Shown here: one piece after another, positions 27,737-37,734 of the stretch
Numbering within the stretch: position 1 is the first letter of the stretch
Layout of the letters: each line of letters starts with the position of its first letter
NCBI RefSeq assembly: GCF_963665995.1
Contig: NZ_OY762512.1
Location: 4,464,001-4,528,000, forward strand
DNA length: 64,000 nt
Source: Pleurocapsa sp. FMAR1
GTDB taxonomy: Bacteria; Cyanobacteriota; Cyanobacteriia; Cyanobacteriales; Xenococcaceae
Reading direction: 5' to 3'
Position numbers and translations under genes: made by a program
Notes under the pieces: model-generated
What the model was told of the DNA's origin: nothing
Databases searched by the model: none
The model's input: only the letters and a program-made list of their open reading frames with translations

Positions 27737-28804
27737 TTATATCTCGTCCCAACCACCAACTCCACTGGACATCACATAGCTAGTTACCCCAGCCTCAAAA
27801 AAATTAGCTTTAGTATGACCTTCTTTTTTGGTATCAGAAAATCTTTCTAGATGTCGGTAAGGACTTTTCTTGTATTGTTCATCGACATATAAAGCTTCTA
27901 AGCCAATCGATCGCAGACGCATATTAGCCATATACTTAGTGTATTGTTCGGTACTCGCTTCTGTAATGCCCAAAACGTTATCCCCGACTATATGATTTGT
28001 CCAAAGACATTCATGCTGTACTGCCGTGTCAAACATTTCGTAGATTTGTTCAACTGAATGGGGAAACAACTGCATTGCTTCGGGAAGTAGTTTTTGATAA
28101 AGTCGAACATGAGAAAGTTCATCACGGTTGATCATTTTAAAAATGTCAGCACTTCCTGGCATTAGCATTCGTGAAGCCAGATTATAAAAGTAAATAAAAC
28201 CGTTATAAAAATAAATTCCCTCTAACAGATAATCGGCTAAAAGCGAAACAAAATAGTTTTCTGGGGTAGGATTATCGACATATTTTTGATAAATAGAGGC
28301 GATAAATTCACAACGGTCTGATAGTATTTTGTCCGTGCGCCAAAAATCGTATACTGTGCTACGGCGATCGCTAGGAATTACGGTTTCAATAATGTACTGA
28401 TAGCTTTGATTGTGCATTCCCTCTTGAGCTATTTGTTCTGCCATACAAATGCTTACTTCTGGTGCAGTGACGCAACTTTTGATGTGGGGAATATTGCAGG
28501 TTTGGACTGAATCTAGGAAAGTTAAATAGCTTAAAATACCATCATAAGCACGACGTTCTTTGCTAGTCAGGTTCCAATAATCGGTTACATCTTGAGTAAG
28601 ATCGAGTTTTTGGGGAATCCAAAAGTTCTCTCGCATCTGTTGATACAAGCCAATTGCCCAAGAATAACGCACATCATTTAGCTGCATTAAATTGGTAGTG
28701 TTACCAAACCAAATGGAGCGATTTTCTACCTTGTCATCTCCACTCTTATTAAAAATGCGGTTAGAAGACATAACATCGTCGGGTTTGGCTAAGAATGAAG
28801 TCAT
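27737..28804 (-). CDS. nrdB: Ribonucleoside-diphosphate reductase class I, beta subunit
   Basis: 355 residues. The di-iron ligands align with E. coli NrdB spacing: D98, E128, H131, E195, E229 and H232, and Y135 (in HNQSY) corresponds to the radical tyrosine Y122. It generates the tyrosyl radical used by NrdA to make deoxyribonucleotides. No nrdA is in the window, so the subunits are not encoded side by side here. A T-tailed hairpin follows the gene. Confidence 0.95.
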   Translation of the reverse strand: MTSFLAKPDDVMSSNRIFNKSGDDKVENRSIWFGNTTNLMQLNDVRYSWAIGLYQQMRENFWIPQKLDLTQDVTDYWNLTSKERRAYDGILSYLTFLDSVQTCNIPHIKSCVTAPEVSICMAEQIAQEGMHNQSYQYIIETVIPSDRRSTVYDFWRTDKILSDRCEFIASIYQKYVDNPTPENYFVSLLADYLLEGIYFYNGFIYFYNLASRMLMPGSADIFKMINRDELSHVRLYQKLLPEAMQLFPHSVEQIYEMFDTAVQHECLWTNHIVGDNVLGITEASTEQYTKYMANMRLRSIGLEALYVDEQYKKSPYRHLERFSDTKKEGHTKANFFEAGVTSYVMSSGVGGWDEI

Positions 28805-29105
28805 AAAATTTTATTTAAAGCTTAACGCTATATACGGTGTTATAGCCTAACAAAATTTATCGTAAAACACTAGTATTTTTACTTATAAGTTAAATGTCAG
28901 AATATTTGTACTAAATTTAAGATAGTATTTGACTGCTCACCGTCTTAAAAGGGTCGGTGATTCTAGTTATTAGTTATTAGTACTACGCACAAAGGGGATC
29001 TAATTATAAGTCTCGCATCGGGCGGTTTTCAACAAAACTAACGACTAAAGAAGTTGCTCTTTAGGGCAAGGCTTTAAACCCAGAACTTTGGTAATTTTAA
29101 ATTTT
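28805..29105. other. Divergent intergenic region nrdB / DUF4230
   Basis: 301 bases, AT-rich, with a short TTATTAGTTATTAGT direct repeat near 28971. I see no unambiguous NrdR box or terminator. Confidence 0.45.
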
Positions 29106-29798
29106 ATGAAAGCATCTAAATCCTACCCATTTTGGCAGCGTGTAATATTTTGGAGTGCTGGCGGTATTAATCTAGCCATTTTACTTATTTTATTGAGTAT
29201 TTGGCGTACAGGCGATCGCGCCTTAAATTTCATGGGCAATATGTTTAAATTTCAGCCAGTTCAACCCAGGATTGAAAGCTCAAGTACAGTTGTGCAGCAG
29301 ATTAGAAATATTCAAGAGTTAACCACCACTGTACAAACAATGGAAACTATTATGCCAGCCACCGCCGAGCGCAAATTAGGACAGATCCCCTTAGCGACAA
29401 CCCGCTTATTGTATATCGCCAGAGGAGAAATTAGAGCGGGAGTTGATTTGAGCAAGCTTACGGATAGCAATATTAAAATCAGCGATAATATTATTGAAAT
29501 TGATTTACCGCCAGCCAAAATATTAGATAGCAAAATCGACGTAAACAACTCTCGCGTCTATGATTATGATCGCGGATTTCTTAATTTAGGTCCCGATGTT
29601 GCCCCGCAGCTACAAACGCTGGCGCAAAGAGAAACCCTGACAGAAATTGTTGACACTGCCTGTAATGAAGGGATTTTAAATACGGCTAATGAGCGAGCAA
29701 AAACTAGCATTACTCAACTCTTAAACAGTACTACTAATAGTTATCAAAAAGTAAAGATAAATACAACCCCGCCTGATTCTTGTGGAACACTTAAGTAA
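29106..29798 (+). CDS. DUF4230 family protein
   Basis: 230 residues from ATG 29106 (an in-frame TTG lies six codons upstream). One N-terminal membrane segment (VIFWSAGGINLAILLILLSI) is followed by a soluble domain with QIRNIQELTTTVQTME, LLYIARGEIRAGVDLSKL, NIIEIDLPPAKIL and a RETLTEIVDTAC C-terminal helix, which match the DUF4230 pattern. Function unknown; probably anchored facing the periplasm or lumen. A 10-bp inverted repeat (AGTAAGTAGG at 29794 / CCTACTTACT at 29843) follows and may be part of a heptamer-type repeat. Confidence 0.8.
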   Translation: MKASKSYPFWQRVIFWSAGGINLAILLILLSIWRTGDRALNFMGNMFKFQPVQPRIESSSTVVQQIRNIQELTTTVQTMETIMPATAERKLGQIPLATTRLLYIARGEIRAGVDLSKLTDSNIKISDNIIEIDLPPAKILDSKIDVNNSRVYDYDRGFLNLGPDVAPQLQTLAQRETLTEIVDTACNEGILNTANERAKTSITQLLNSTTNSYQKVKINTTPPDSCGTLK

Positions 29799-29920
29799 GT
29801 AGGCAGAATTAAATATGAAACCAAATAAGCAAGATTTTATTCCCTACTTACTACTTACTTACTAAGACTATCTTCTAATTAATTTGTCCTACCTACTTAC
29901 TTATTACCTATTACCTATTT

Positions 29921-30655
29921 TTAACGCTTAACCAAAACCCCTGGCTCTTTCTGAATTGGCAAAACATCCAAAATATCGGTTTGCGAACAGTACCTAAGAT
30001 CTTCGTCTCCATCAAGCTTGAGAAGACGCTGCCCATGACTGCATAGACGGAAAAGATTTAACAGATTATCTTGCCATTGCGCGTAAAGTGCGATCGCGCC
30101 AATCACTTCATCATTACCAAATAGCTTAAGCTTAGATACATCACTTTGCTGTAAAATCGACTGAGCGATCGCTCCAGCGCAGGCTGTATCTTCTACAGAA
30201 TAATCTCCCTGCCAGCCTGAACCTACCATCCACACTGTTTCTGGTTGAGTTTCGAGTAAATAATTAACTGCTGCTTGACGATTAATTTGGGCTGCGGTAA
30301 TCACTTGGGGAACTTGTTCCACCCTTTGCAAAGCACGAGTGCCGTTGGTAGTGGTGAGAAATAATCGTTTATTTTTTACCACTTTAGGAGTGCAGGCAAG
30401 AGGAGAATTGCCCATATCAAAGCCTTTTACCATTTCCCCCCCACGCTCACCCGCTAGTAAACGCTTATCTGCTGACCATGAATTAGATTGACGCTTCAAT
30501 TCTTCTATGTTACTAAATGCTTGGACAGCCTCTGCACCTGCATCAAGAGCAGTGGCAATTGTAGTGGTTGCTCGTAAAACGTCAATAACTACGGCACAGT
30601 CTGGCAATAGGTCGGTAGGAGTACTTTCAGGAGTATGATAAACAAATAATTTCAC
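29921..30655 (-). CDS. comB: 2-phosphosulfolactate phosphatase family (ComB)
   Basis: About 244 residues from GTG 30655, chosen because the family begins [10 protein letters not shown]; an ATG 16 codons upstream (30703) would add a non-conserved leader. Motifs: [68 protein letters not shown]. In methanogens ComB dephosphorylates 2-phosphosulfolactate in coenzyme M synthesis; cyanobacteria carry the family but do not make CoM, so the substrate here is unknown. Confidence 0.88.
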   Translation of the reverse strand: MKLFVYHTPESTPTDLLPDCAVVIDVLRATTTIATALDAGAEAVQAFSNIEELKRQSNSWSADKRLLAGERGGEMVKGFDMGNSPLACTPKVVKNKRLFLTTTNGTRALQRVEQVPQVITAAQINRQAAVNYLLETQPETVWMVGSGWQGDYSVEDTACAGAIAQSILQQSDVSKLKLFGNDEVIGAIALYAQWQDNLLNLFRLCSHGQRLLKLDGDEDLRYCSQTDILDVLPIQKEPGVLVKR

Positions 30656-30852
30656 GCTCAGACAAATATTATATGTAGGGTCAATAAATTTAAACTTAGG
30701 CAATTATACGTTATTTACTATGTGCAGTCTTAAATTACTAAATAATTGAACAAAACTACTAAAAGCCAATTTATTATTGCTCAGATATAAGCACTCATAT
30801 TTATTTTAATACTTCAACTCATAAGCAATATCCATTATTAAGGAGCTAGATT

Positions 30853-32427
30853 ATGGAAAGCAGCGATCGCCAAAAAAGTTACCGAGACAGTTTGAGAAAA
30901 CTAAAGCAATTTAGCAAGAATAAACGTTTTACTTGGATATTAGCGGTATTGACCTTTACTTTGCCTGTAAATGTTGTGCTGCAAGCTCAACCAAGTCTAG
31001 CTCAAGTTGTAACTGCTCAAATACCTGCTTTAGACAAAAATATCATTTACGTTAATCCTAAAACAGGAGATGACTCGCAAACAGGTGAAAAATTCGCCCC
31101 CTTCAAAACTATTACTCAAGCCTTAAAAGTAGCTACTTCTGGCAGCACGATTAAGCTGGCATCGGGGACATATAGCCAAGAGACAGGAGAAACTTTTCCC
31201 TTAGTTATTCAAGCTAAAATTACTCTCAAAGGTGATGCTGATAACCAAGGCTACAATACTGTTATTCAAGGCGGTGGCTATTTTATTAGCCCTACAGGTG
31301 CAGGACAGAATGTAGCGATCGCAGCTTTAAAAGATGCAGCAGGTATTACAGGAGTCACTGTAACTAATATCCAGTCGCGGGGACATGGTTTATGGCTTGA
31401 GTCTTCTAGCCCAGAAATAGTTAGCAATACTTTTACCCGCAATGGTAATACTGGAGTTTCAGTTAACGGAAATAGTTCTCCCGTCATCGCCAATAATTAC
31501 TTTTATAATAATTCTGGCAACGGTTTACTTGTTTATGGCACTTCTCAACCGCAAGTTACAGATAACACTTTTAAAAACACAGGCTTTGCGGTTAGTGTCG
31601 TACAGAATGCTGGTGCTACTCTAACCAAAAACACCTTTGACGGCAATCGAATTGGTATTATTTTAGAAGGCAATTCTCAAGCTGTCTTGCGAGATAATGA
31701 GATCATCAATTCTATGGACTCTGGCTTAACGGCGATCGCCGATTCTCAAGTTGATTTAGGTACTAGTTCTGAACCTGGAAATAATGCTTTCCGTAGCAAT
31801 AGAAAACTAGACATTCAAAACGCTACTAAAAATGAGATTGTAGCAGTCGGTACACAAACCAGTGGGCAAACCGAAGGTGACATCAATTTTGAGAGTGGCG
31901 AATTTACCGCCCTTAGTAACTCAACTCAAGACTTATCTCCTCTTTCACCCTTACCTAGTGCGGATAAACCCTCTGTTGCCCAGTTAGAGCTACCCGCACC
32001 TGTACCTGTATCCGCACCTGCACCTGTATCCGCACCTGCACCTCTACCTATTCCAACAATAGGTACTACCGCCAATCCTTCTTTACCTGCACCACCTCCT
32101 GTAACTGAGCCAAATACGGGCAACAAAGAATTGGTGTTTACTGCTGCTTCTTCTGTGCCGACTGCTGAAACTGCTCAACCTCAACCAGTACCATTCCCGC
32201 CGACAATCAGTAGTTCGTATAGCAACCCAGTTAAATATAAAGTTTTAGTTGAAGCCTTAGATAGCCATGAAGAAACCGAAGTGCGATCGCTCTATCCCGA
32301 AGCTTTTGAGACTGTATTCGAGGGACAATCTTTATTACAAATAGGAGCGTTTAATAATCGGGATAAAGCCAAACAAGCAGAGCGATCGCTGGCAAAAATA
32401 GGTTTAGCAACCTATTTTTTGGAATAG
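30853..32427 (+). CDS. DUF1565 beta-helix protein with SPOR-like C-terminus
   Basis: 524 residues with a strong ribosome binding site (AAGGAG). N-terminal membrane/signal segment (ILAVLTFTLPVNVVLQA), then DUF1565 (IIYVNPKTGDDSQTG, PFKTITQALKVA) and a right-handed parallel beta-helix with repeated short Asn/Gly-rich rungs (NNYFYNNSGNGLLVYG). A proline-rich linker includes an imperfect PAPVSAPAPVSAPAP repeat. The last 75 residues (YKVLVEAL to QIGAFNNRDKAKQAERSL) resemble a SPOR domain that binds denuded peptidoglycan. It is probably exported to the periplasm or outer membrane side. Function is not known. Confidence 0.8.
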   Translation: MESSDRQKSYRDSLRKLKQFSKNKRFTWILAVLTFTLPVNVVLQAQPSLAQVVTAQIPALDKNIIYVNPKTGDDSQTGEKFAPFKTITQALKVATSGSTIKLASGTYSQETGETFPLVIQAKITLKGDADNQGYNTVIQGGGYFISPTGAGQNVAIAALKDAAGITGVTVTNIQSRGHGLWLESSSPEIVSNTFTRNGNTGVSVNGNSSPVIANNYFYNNSGNGLLVYGTSQPQVTDNTFKNTGFAVSVVQNAGATLTKNTFDGNRIGIILEGNSQAVLRDNEIINSMDSGLTAIADSQVDLGTSSEPGNNAFRSNRKLDIQNATKNEIVAVGTQTSGQTEGDINFESGEFTALSNSTQDLSPLSPLPSADKPSVAQLELPAPVPVSAPAPVSAPAPLPIPTIGTTANPSLPAPPPVTEPNTGNKELVFTAASSVPTAETAQPQPVPFPPTISSSYSNPVKYKVLVEALDSHEETEVRSLYPEAFETVFEGQSLLQIGAFNNRDKAKQAERSLAKIGLATYFLE

Positions 32428-32585
32428 ATTTGAGTTGAGTAATAATAAAGGCGATCGCTTCATTATATTAAAGCCTATTATTGGGAAAGCGAGATCGCAC
32501 CAGCTCAAATCAAAAATAGTCTTGACATTTTGTTCTCAAATGGAGAATATATAAAAATAACCCTTTCTTAGTAAATAAAATAAAT

Positions 32586-32885
32586 TTGCGTGTCATCAGC
32601 CGAAAGATTCTCCGCGATTATTGCCAATCTCATGCTGATGTCTGTGAATCTCTTTATAACTGGTATAAAGTCGCCAGCAAAGCCCAATGGAAAAATTTAA
32701 CCGAAGTCCAAGCTACCTACAAAAATGCTGAAGCGGTAGGTAATTTTACCGTTTTTAACATTAAAGGTAATCGCTACCGTTTAATTGTCGATATTATCTA
32801 CCACAGTCAGAGAATTTATCTCAAATACATTTTGACTCACGCTGAATACGATAAGGATAAATGGAAAAATGACCCTTACTACTAA
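32586..32885 (+). CDS. higB: HigB-type mRNA interferase toxin
   Basis: 99 residues starting MRVISRKILRDYC and containing WYKVASKAQWKNLTEVQATY, YRLIVDIIYHSQRIYLKYILTHAEYDK, the RelE-fold HigB pattern. The start is a TTG at 32586; there is no nearby ATG in frame, so low translation is likely. It overlaps higA by 17 bases. HigB cuts mRNA on ribosomes. Confidence 0.9.
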   Translation: MRVISRKILRDYCQSHADVCESLYNWYKVASKAQWKNLTEVQATYKNAEAVGNFTVFNIKGNRYRLIVDIIYHSQRIYLKYILTHAEYDKDKWKNDPYY

Positions 32886-33267
32886 TCCCGAATCTTATGC
32901 TCAGTTATTAGCTAAGTATCAACCCAAAGTAATCGAAACAGAAGCAGAAAATGATCGTGCTATTGCTTTAGCCCAAGAATTAGAATATAGAGCAGATCGC
33001 ACTCCCCAAGAAGATGCGCTCCTCGAATTATTGGTTACTTTGATTGAAAAATTTGAAGATGAGCAATATCCGATTCCATCAGGTACACCTCATTCAATGT
33101 TGCTACATTTAATGGAATCAGGTGATCTTAAACAAGAAAACCTAATCGGCGTAATAGGTTCAAGAGGAGTAGTGTCTGAAGTAGTGAATGGCAAACGCAG
33201 TATTAGTAAAGCCCAGGCAAAAGCTTTAGCTGAATTTTTCTCCGTTGATGTTGGATTATTTATTTGA
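32869..33267 (+). CDS. higA: HigA-type antitoxin with HTH domain
   Basis: 132 residues. The N-terminal half is acidic and helical; the C-terminal 60 residues contain an XRE-like helix-turn-helix (IGVIGSRGVVSEVVNGKRSISKAQAKALAEFF), the arrangement of HigA antitoxins in host-inhibition-of-growth modules with toxin first. It overlaps higB and should repress the shared promoter. Confidence 0.9.
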   Translation: MTLTTNPESYAQLLAKYQPKVIETEAENDRAIALAQELEYRADRTPQEDALLELLVTLIEKFEDEQYPIPSGTPHSMLLHLMESGDLKQENLIGVIGSRGVVSEVVNGKRSISKAQAKALAEFFSVDVGLFI

Positions 33268-33459
33268 AGCTATACCAAGACACACAGAAATTAAAGAACT
33301 TTTGGCGAAAAAAAATCCTCAAAAACTTAAATGCCAAATAGTAAAATAATTTTGGGAATGTGATGAAAACTCTGTTAAAGTGCGATCGCTCTATCAGCAA
33401 TCAACGATTTAACGATAAAATACTTTAGCGGAATATATAAATCATCAACAAGGGCTTCG

Positions 33460-35892
33460 ATGCGCGTCTCTCTAAACTGGTTAAAAGAATTAGTCGATAT
33501 CAATATGTCTCCAGAAGAGTTAGGCAGAGTCCTAACCATTGCAGGATTTGAACTAGAAGAATTAATCGACCTGCGCGCCAACGCTGATGGGGTGGTAGTG
33601 GGGAAAGTAATAGAGCGATCGCAACATCCCAATGCTGATAAACTAAGCGTCTGTAAAGTAGATATAGGTGCGGACGAGCTTTTAGACATTGTCTGTGGTG
33701 CATCTAATGTCAAAGCCGATATATTTGTGACTGTAGCTACGGTAGGGACTTTTTTACCCGCAATTAATTTAAAACTTAAGCCGACTAAACTGCGGGGTGA
33801 ACCTTCGGAGGGAATGATTTGTTCTTTAACGGAGTTGGGTTTGGAAAAAGAGTCCGACGGGATATATATATTTGCAGAAGAAGATATCAAGCCTGGAGAT
33901 GATGTTCGTCCTTTGTTGGGTTTAGATGATGTAATTCTGGATTTGGCGACTACTGCTAATCGCGCTGATGCTTTGAGTATGGTAGGTATTGCACGAGAAG
34001 TTGCAGCTTTGACGGGTGTAGAGGCAAGATTACCTGAGATCAAAGAACAGGATATTGCTTCTAATAGTTCTCTGGTAATTGAGATTCAAGAACCAGCAGC
34101 CTGTATGGCATATATCAGTACAGTAATTGAAGGGGTAAAAGTTGCGCCTTCTCCTGACTGGTTGAAGTGGCGACTAGAAGCAGCAGGAACACGCCCGATA
34201 AATAACGTAGTAGATATTACTAACTATGTTTTATTGGAATGGGGACAACCACTTCATGCTTTTGATCGCGAGAAACTTCAGCAGGTTGCAGCAAACAACG
34301 ATCTAACTATCGGCGTGCGTTTTGCTCAATCAGGTGAAAAATTAAAAACGCTAGATGAACAAGAGCGAAATTTATCTACTCAGAATTTATTAATTACCGC
34401 CAATAACAAACCTGTTGCATTGGGGGGAGTTATGGGAGGAGAATCAACAGAAGTTGACGAAAATACGAGCAATATTGTTTTAGAAGCAGCCCTATTCGAT
34501 CCTGTGGCTATTCGTCGTTCATCTCGCGCCCAAAGTCTCCGCAGCGAAGCCTCTACCCGTTATGAAAGGGGCGTAAACCAAGTAGAATTAGAATCTGCCT
34601 GTAAAAGAGCGATCGCACTATTACAAGAATTAGCTAGCGGTACTCCTGTTGCTCAAGCTATGTCCGATCATCGTCTCGATTTTTCTAAGCTTGATGCTAT
34701 TGAATTACGTCTGAGTAGAATTAATCAGATCCTAGGTACGGTAAACAATGAAGACGGTATTGGTTACATCAAAGCTGCTGACGTGGAATCAATTTTAGGT
34801 GCATTAGGCTGTAATTTACAACCAGTGACAGAGAAAGAAAATACTTGGCTGGTGAAAGTTCCTCCCTATCGTTATCGCGATTTAGAGCGAGAAATTGACT
34901 TAATTGAAGAAGTTGCCCGTTTGTATGGTTATGATCGCTTTTGTGATACTCTCCCTAACAAAACCGAACCTGGTTATCTTTCAACGGAATACGCAATTAA
35001 AAACAAACTCCGCGCTATTTTACGTGGTGTTGGCTTAACTGAAGTGGTGCAGTATTCCCTAGTAAAACCTACAGGTAAAGAAGTTACCTTAGCTAATCCT
35101 TTATTTGCGGAATATTCGGCATTGCGTAGTGAATTATTTTCTGGTTTATTGGATGCTTTTGTTTATAATCAGTCTCAGGGTAATGGCGCGCTCAATGCTT
35201 TTGAAATTGAGCGCGTATTCTATCAAGAAGATCGCTTACAAGAAAGAGATTCCGTTGCGGGAATTATGGGCGGTAATATTACCTCTCAGGGTATGTGGGT
35301 TGATGGTGGCAAAGGTACACCGATGACTTGGTATCAGGCGAAAGGAGTTTTAGAAAACGTCTTTAATAATTTGGGTGTTAGCGTTGAATACCGCCCAGCC
35401 AGCCATGAAGAAAGACTACATCCAGGGCGTACTGCTGCTTTATGGATGCAAGGCAAACGTTTAGGTGTCTTTGGACAAATTCACCCTCAACTGGCACAGA
35501 AGCGAGATTTGGCTAACGAAGTGTATTTGTTTGAACTGGATTTTAGCATTTTGCTGACAGCCTTAGATAGAGATGCCATTACCACACCCAAATTTAAAAC
35601 TTATTCTACCTATCCAGGTTCAGCTAGAGACTTGGCTTTCTTTGCCCCACTAGATTTATCTGTAGCAACTATTGAAAAAGCAATGAGTAAAGCGGGTGGT
35701 AAATTACTACAACGGGTAGAAGTGTTTGATGAATACAAAGGTAAAAATGTCCCCGAAGGACAGCGCAGTTTAGCTTTTAACTTAGTTTATCAAGCAGGCG
35801 ATCGCACTTTAACTGACAAAGATGTCGATCCTGTGCATCAAAAAGTTCGCGATACCTTAGTTAAAAAGTTTGATGTGACGTTGCGGAGTTAA
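33460..35892 (+). CDS. pheT: Phenylalanyl-tRNA synthetase beta subunit
   Basis: 810 residues. Domains in order: N-terminal start [20 protein letters not shown]-like tRNA-binding domain ([20 protein letters not shown]), B3/B4 editing domain, B5, core with [10 protein letters not shown] and YERGVN, and the C-terminal FDX-ACB domain ([12 protein letters not shown] to RTLTDKDVD). It charges tRNA-Phe together with PheS, which is not in the window. Its 3' end is partly duplicated 840 bases downstream. Confidence 0.97.
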   Translation: MRVSLNWLKELVDINMSPEELGRVLTIAGFELEELIDLRANADGVVVGKVIERSQHPNADKLSVCKVDIGADELLDIVCGASNVKADIFVTVATVGTFLPAINLKLKPTKLRGEPSEGMICSLTELGLEKESDGIYIFAEEDIKPGDDVRPLLGLDDVILDLATTANRADALSMVGIAREVAALTGVEARLPEIKEQDIASNSSLVIEIQEPAACMAYISTVIEGVKVAPSPDWLKWRLEAAGTRPINNVVDITNYVLLEWGQPLHAFDREKLQQVAANNDLTIGVRFAQSGEKLKTLDEQERNLSTQNLLITANNKPVALGGVMGGESTEVDENTSNIVLEAALFDPVAIRRSSRAQSLRSEASTRYERGVNQVELESACKRAIALLQELASGTPVAQAMSDHRLDFSKLDAIELRLSRINQILGTVNNEDGIGYIKAADVESILGALGCNLQPVTEKENTWLVKVPPYRYRDLEREIDLIEEVARLYGYDRFCDTLPNKTEPGYLSTEYAIKNKLRAILRGVGLTEVVQYSLVKPTGKEVTLANPLFAEYSALRSELFSGLLDAFVYNQSQGNGALNAFEIERVFYQEDRLQERDSVAGIMGGNITSQGMWVDGGKGTPMTWYQAKGVLENVFNNLGVSVEYRPASHEERLHPGRTAALWMQGKRLGVFGQIHPQLAQKRDLANEVYLFELDFSILLTALDRDAITTPKFKTYSTYPGSARDLAFFAPLDLSVATIEKAMSKAGGKLLQRVEVFDEYKGKNVPEGQRSLAFNLVYQAGDRTLTDKDVDPVHQKVRDTLVKKFDVTLRS

Positions 35893-35901
35893 TTTTTAGC
35901 A

Positions 35902-36281
35902 TCAATTTAGGATATCAATGATTTTATTGGTTACTTTCTTCATCTTATTTACTTTTAATTGACCTGCTGTGTAGAGAACTATTGCTTTATCGGCTGTGAA
36001 CAATCGATTAGGGCGAATATTGCTATTAAGATTTAGTCCGCCACTAATAAAGTCGGCGTTAGTGACTGCAATAGCATAATTATCAGATTTAGCTTGACTG
36101 GTAATTTGACATAGAATTAAATCATCTCCTTGTAATTTAGCAGCAACTAAAGCTGGACGGCGTTTTGCTTGGCTCAGATCGGAGAAGCGGTCAGACCCCG
36201 CGTCGGCGAAAGACGCAAGGGAATGCTGACCAAGACAGGGAAGGGAACAATTACTACATCTCCCTTTACAAATGCTGCCAC
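35902..36281 (-). pseudogene. PemK/MazF-family toxin disrupted by a 50-bp repeat insertion
   Basis: The C-terminal part reads FSDLSQAKRRPALVAAKL and DDLILCQITSQAKS, typical of small MazF/PemK toxins. The matching N-terminus is in another frame: from GTG 36281 the sequence reads AAFVKGDVVIVPFP. The two halves join perfectly (VPFP|FSDLSQ) if 36187-36236 is removed, giving about 109 residues. The 50 bases removed are a copy of the GC-rich repeat and shift the frame. A frame from 36330 stays open through the insert but lacks the toxin N-terminus. The toxin is therefore probably dead. The old start overlaps the antitoxin end by 16 bases. Confidence 0.82.
36187..36236. repeat. GC-rich mobile-like repeat, 50-bp insertion in the toxin gene
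   Basis: Core 36189-36231 is bounded by short inverted ends GGTCAG...CTGACC and holds ACCCCGCGTCGGCG and GACGCAAGGGAATG. Related copies: 58078-58138 in the YraN gene and 54079-54126 (intergenic). The exact junctions are known because the interrupted toxin frame can be restored. Confidence 0.85.
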
Positions 36282-36529
36282 GCCTCATCCTCTTCTGGAG
36301 TTGACCAATCTTTGCTAAGTGCGGATTCACTCAGAGAGATAGTTTCTATTTTTTCATTTTGATTCGGGAGATCGGATAGTGTTGCTTCGGCAGCAATAAC
36401 AGATTCAACACCTTTCTGATTTATTAATTTGTGTTTGTATTTAAGATATTGAACAAAATTTAGCGCTTCTGGAATTAGTGATTCTGGGATGCTGTCAATT
36501 TCATTCAAAAGAGACTTTTTAGCATTCAT
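36266..36529 (-). CDS. Antitoxin of the PemK-type module (DUF2281-like)
   Basis: 87 residues: NEIDSIPESLIPEALNFVQYLKYK at the N-terminus is the pattern of DUF2281-type antitoxins, and the acidic C-terminus (STPEEDEAWQHL) would wrap the toxin. It precedes and overlaps the disrupted toxin. With the toxin broken, the antitoxin may survive as a relic or still act in trans on relatives. Confidence 0.8.
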   Translation of the reverse strand: MNAKKSLLNEIDSIPESLIPEALNFVQYLKYKHKLINQKGVESVIAAEATLSDLPNQNEKIETISLSESALSKDWSTPEEDEAWQHL

Positions 36530-36637
36530 AACTGAGTGGTACTAAGTAACATTTTAATATTATTTTTATTACATAATTTGCATAACGCTACTTATAATGT
36601 ATCTACTATCCTAATTAGATATTGTCAAAGTTGAAAT

Positions 36638-36689
36638 GCGATCGCACTTTAACTGACAAAGATGATGTCTTGCTGCGGGGTTAATTTTT
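36638..36689 (+). repeat. Truncated second copy of the pheT 3' end
   Basis: 36638-36664 is identical over 27 bases to 35798-35824 inside pheT. The following bases, ending TTAATTTTT at 36689, match the pheT terminus (35873-35897) at about 21 of 26 positions, with some 47 bases of pheT missing in between. The two copies flank the PemK-type module. Confidence 0.8.
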
Positions 36690-36775
36690 CCCAATCGAAA
36701 ATTAAAGCGATCGCCCTGTACATGATGTTAACAGTTGAGATCGCCTTAATCTTGCCAATTAGTATTTATTGTTTA

Positions 36776-37114
36776 TTACTCGTCGCGATCATCAACCCTG
36801 GCTGGAGGACTGGTAGCTTCAACAGCAGTAAAAGATTCGGTAATTTTATAGGTATGTGATGCATCTTTAGGTACTAACCAAGAATCTCCAGGTTCTAACT
36901 TGATTACCTGTTCCTCTATATGTAGTTCTGCTTTCCCAGCAATAACATAACCTACTGTTTCATATTCTCTAGATTGTTTGGGCTTGGGTTCTCCTGGCTG
37001 CTCCTGCTCCCAAAGACGCATAGCCATAGTTTTACCCGCAACTAGGTATTTTTGACCCATTTCACCTTTTGGTGAACTGTCAGAACTAACTTTTTTAACA
37101 GTAGTATCGCTCAT
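36776..37114 (-). CDS. Small cupin-domain protein
   Basis: 112 residues with a single cupin barrel: ETVGYVIAGKAELHIEEQVIKLEPGDSWLVPKDASHTYKI. The usual metal-binding HxH is not obvious in the first motif (YVIAGKAEL), while the second motif keeps P and H. Single cupins often bind small ligands or act as isomerases or dioxygenase-like proteins; no specific role can be assigned. Confidence 0.8.
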   Translation of the reverse strand: MSDTTVKKVSSDSSPKGEMGQKYLVAGKTMAMRLWEQEQPGEPKPKQSREYETVGYVIAGKAELHIEEQVIKLEPGDSWLVPKDASHTYKITESFTAVEATSPPARVDDRDE

Positions 37115-37335
37115 AAGATTTTTGATAAATTTGAATGCTACTCGATGACTAGTTCTACTGTAGTACTATAGGCACGATCATTACTTCTGCTCAAAGATAG
37201 AGAAAATAAAGTGAATTGATTTACTGTTTTCTTAAGATATAAAAAGAAATAAAAAAATATATTTTGTTACTAAAGATAGATGTTTCTGACTATTGAGCCT
37301 ACTAATCTGGTAAAAAACAAAGGAAAAAAACTAAC

Positions 37336-37641
37336 ATGGAAAATCAAGACAATCAAGACAAAAAAGTAGTCGCTAAAACCAATCCCGAAAAAGCAGAGCC
37401 AGGAAAAGGCGCACCAGGCAATCAAATTGGGGTACAGACAGCGCAGTCTACAGACGTTAATCCACCTGACATGATTATTCCTTCTGGTGTAGACGAAGAA
37501 TTGAATAAAGAGCAAATTCAAGCAATGAAAGAGCAGGAAGCAGAAACTGGAGTCAGTACTACAGATGGCTACATCATTGATGAAGCTGGAAAAATGGATA
37601 ATTTTGCCGTAGAACCAGAAATGTATATAGAAGACAAGTAA
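37336..37641 (+). CDS. Hypothetical acidic, probably disordered protein
   Basis: 101 residues rich in Glu, Asp, Lys and Gln with few hydrophobics; no membrane segment. An AAAGGA lies 10 bases before the ATG. I do not recognise a family. It precedes a small exported protein in the same orientation, and both are close in size to stress-associated cyanobacterial proteins, but nothing in the sequence proves that. Confidence 0.6.
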   Translation: MENQDNQDKKVVAKTNPEKAEPGKGAPGNQIGVQTAQSTDVNPPDMIIPSGVDEELNKEQIQAMKEQEAETGVSTTDGYIIDEAGKMDNFAVEPEMYIEDK

Positions 37642-37734
37642 AAATTGATTAATTAAGAGAAAGTTAAAATCTTATTCCTCTTTAGATTAAGCAAATTATT
37701 AGCTTTTTTTAGTAGTAATCGACTTAAAAATATC

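Noticed and set aside
33375-34043. 222-codon open frame antisense to pheT
   Set aside because: It lies wholly opposite a clear pheT start region, has low-complexity Ser/Ala/Thr-rich translation and no family pattern; treated as a shadow.
36187-36236. Toxin translated through the insertion as a longer 142-residue protein
   Set aside because: That frame gives a Cys-rich N-terminus unlike any PemK protein; the conserved N-terminus is in the other frame.
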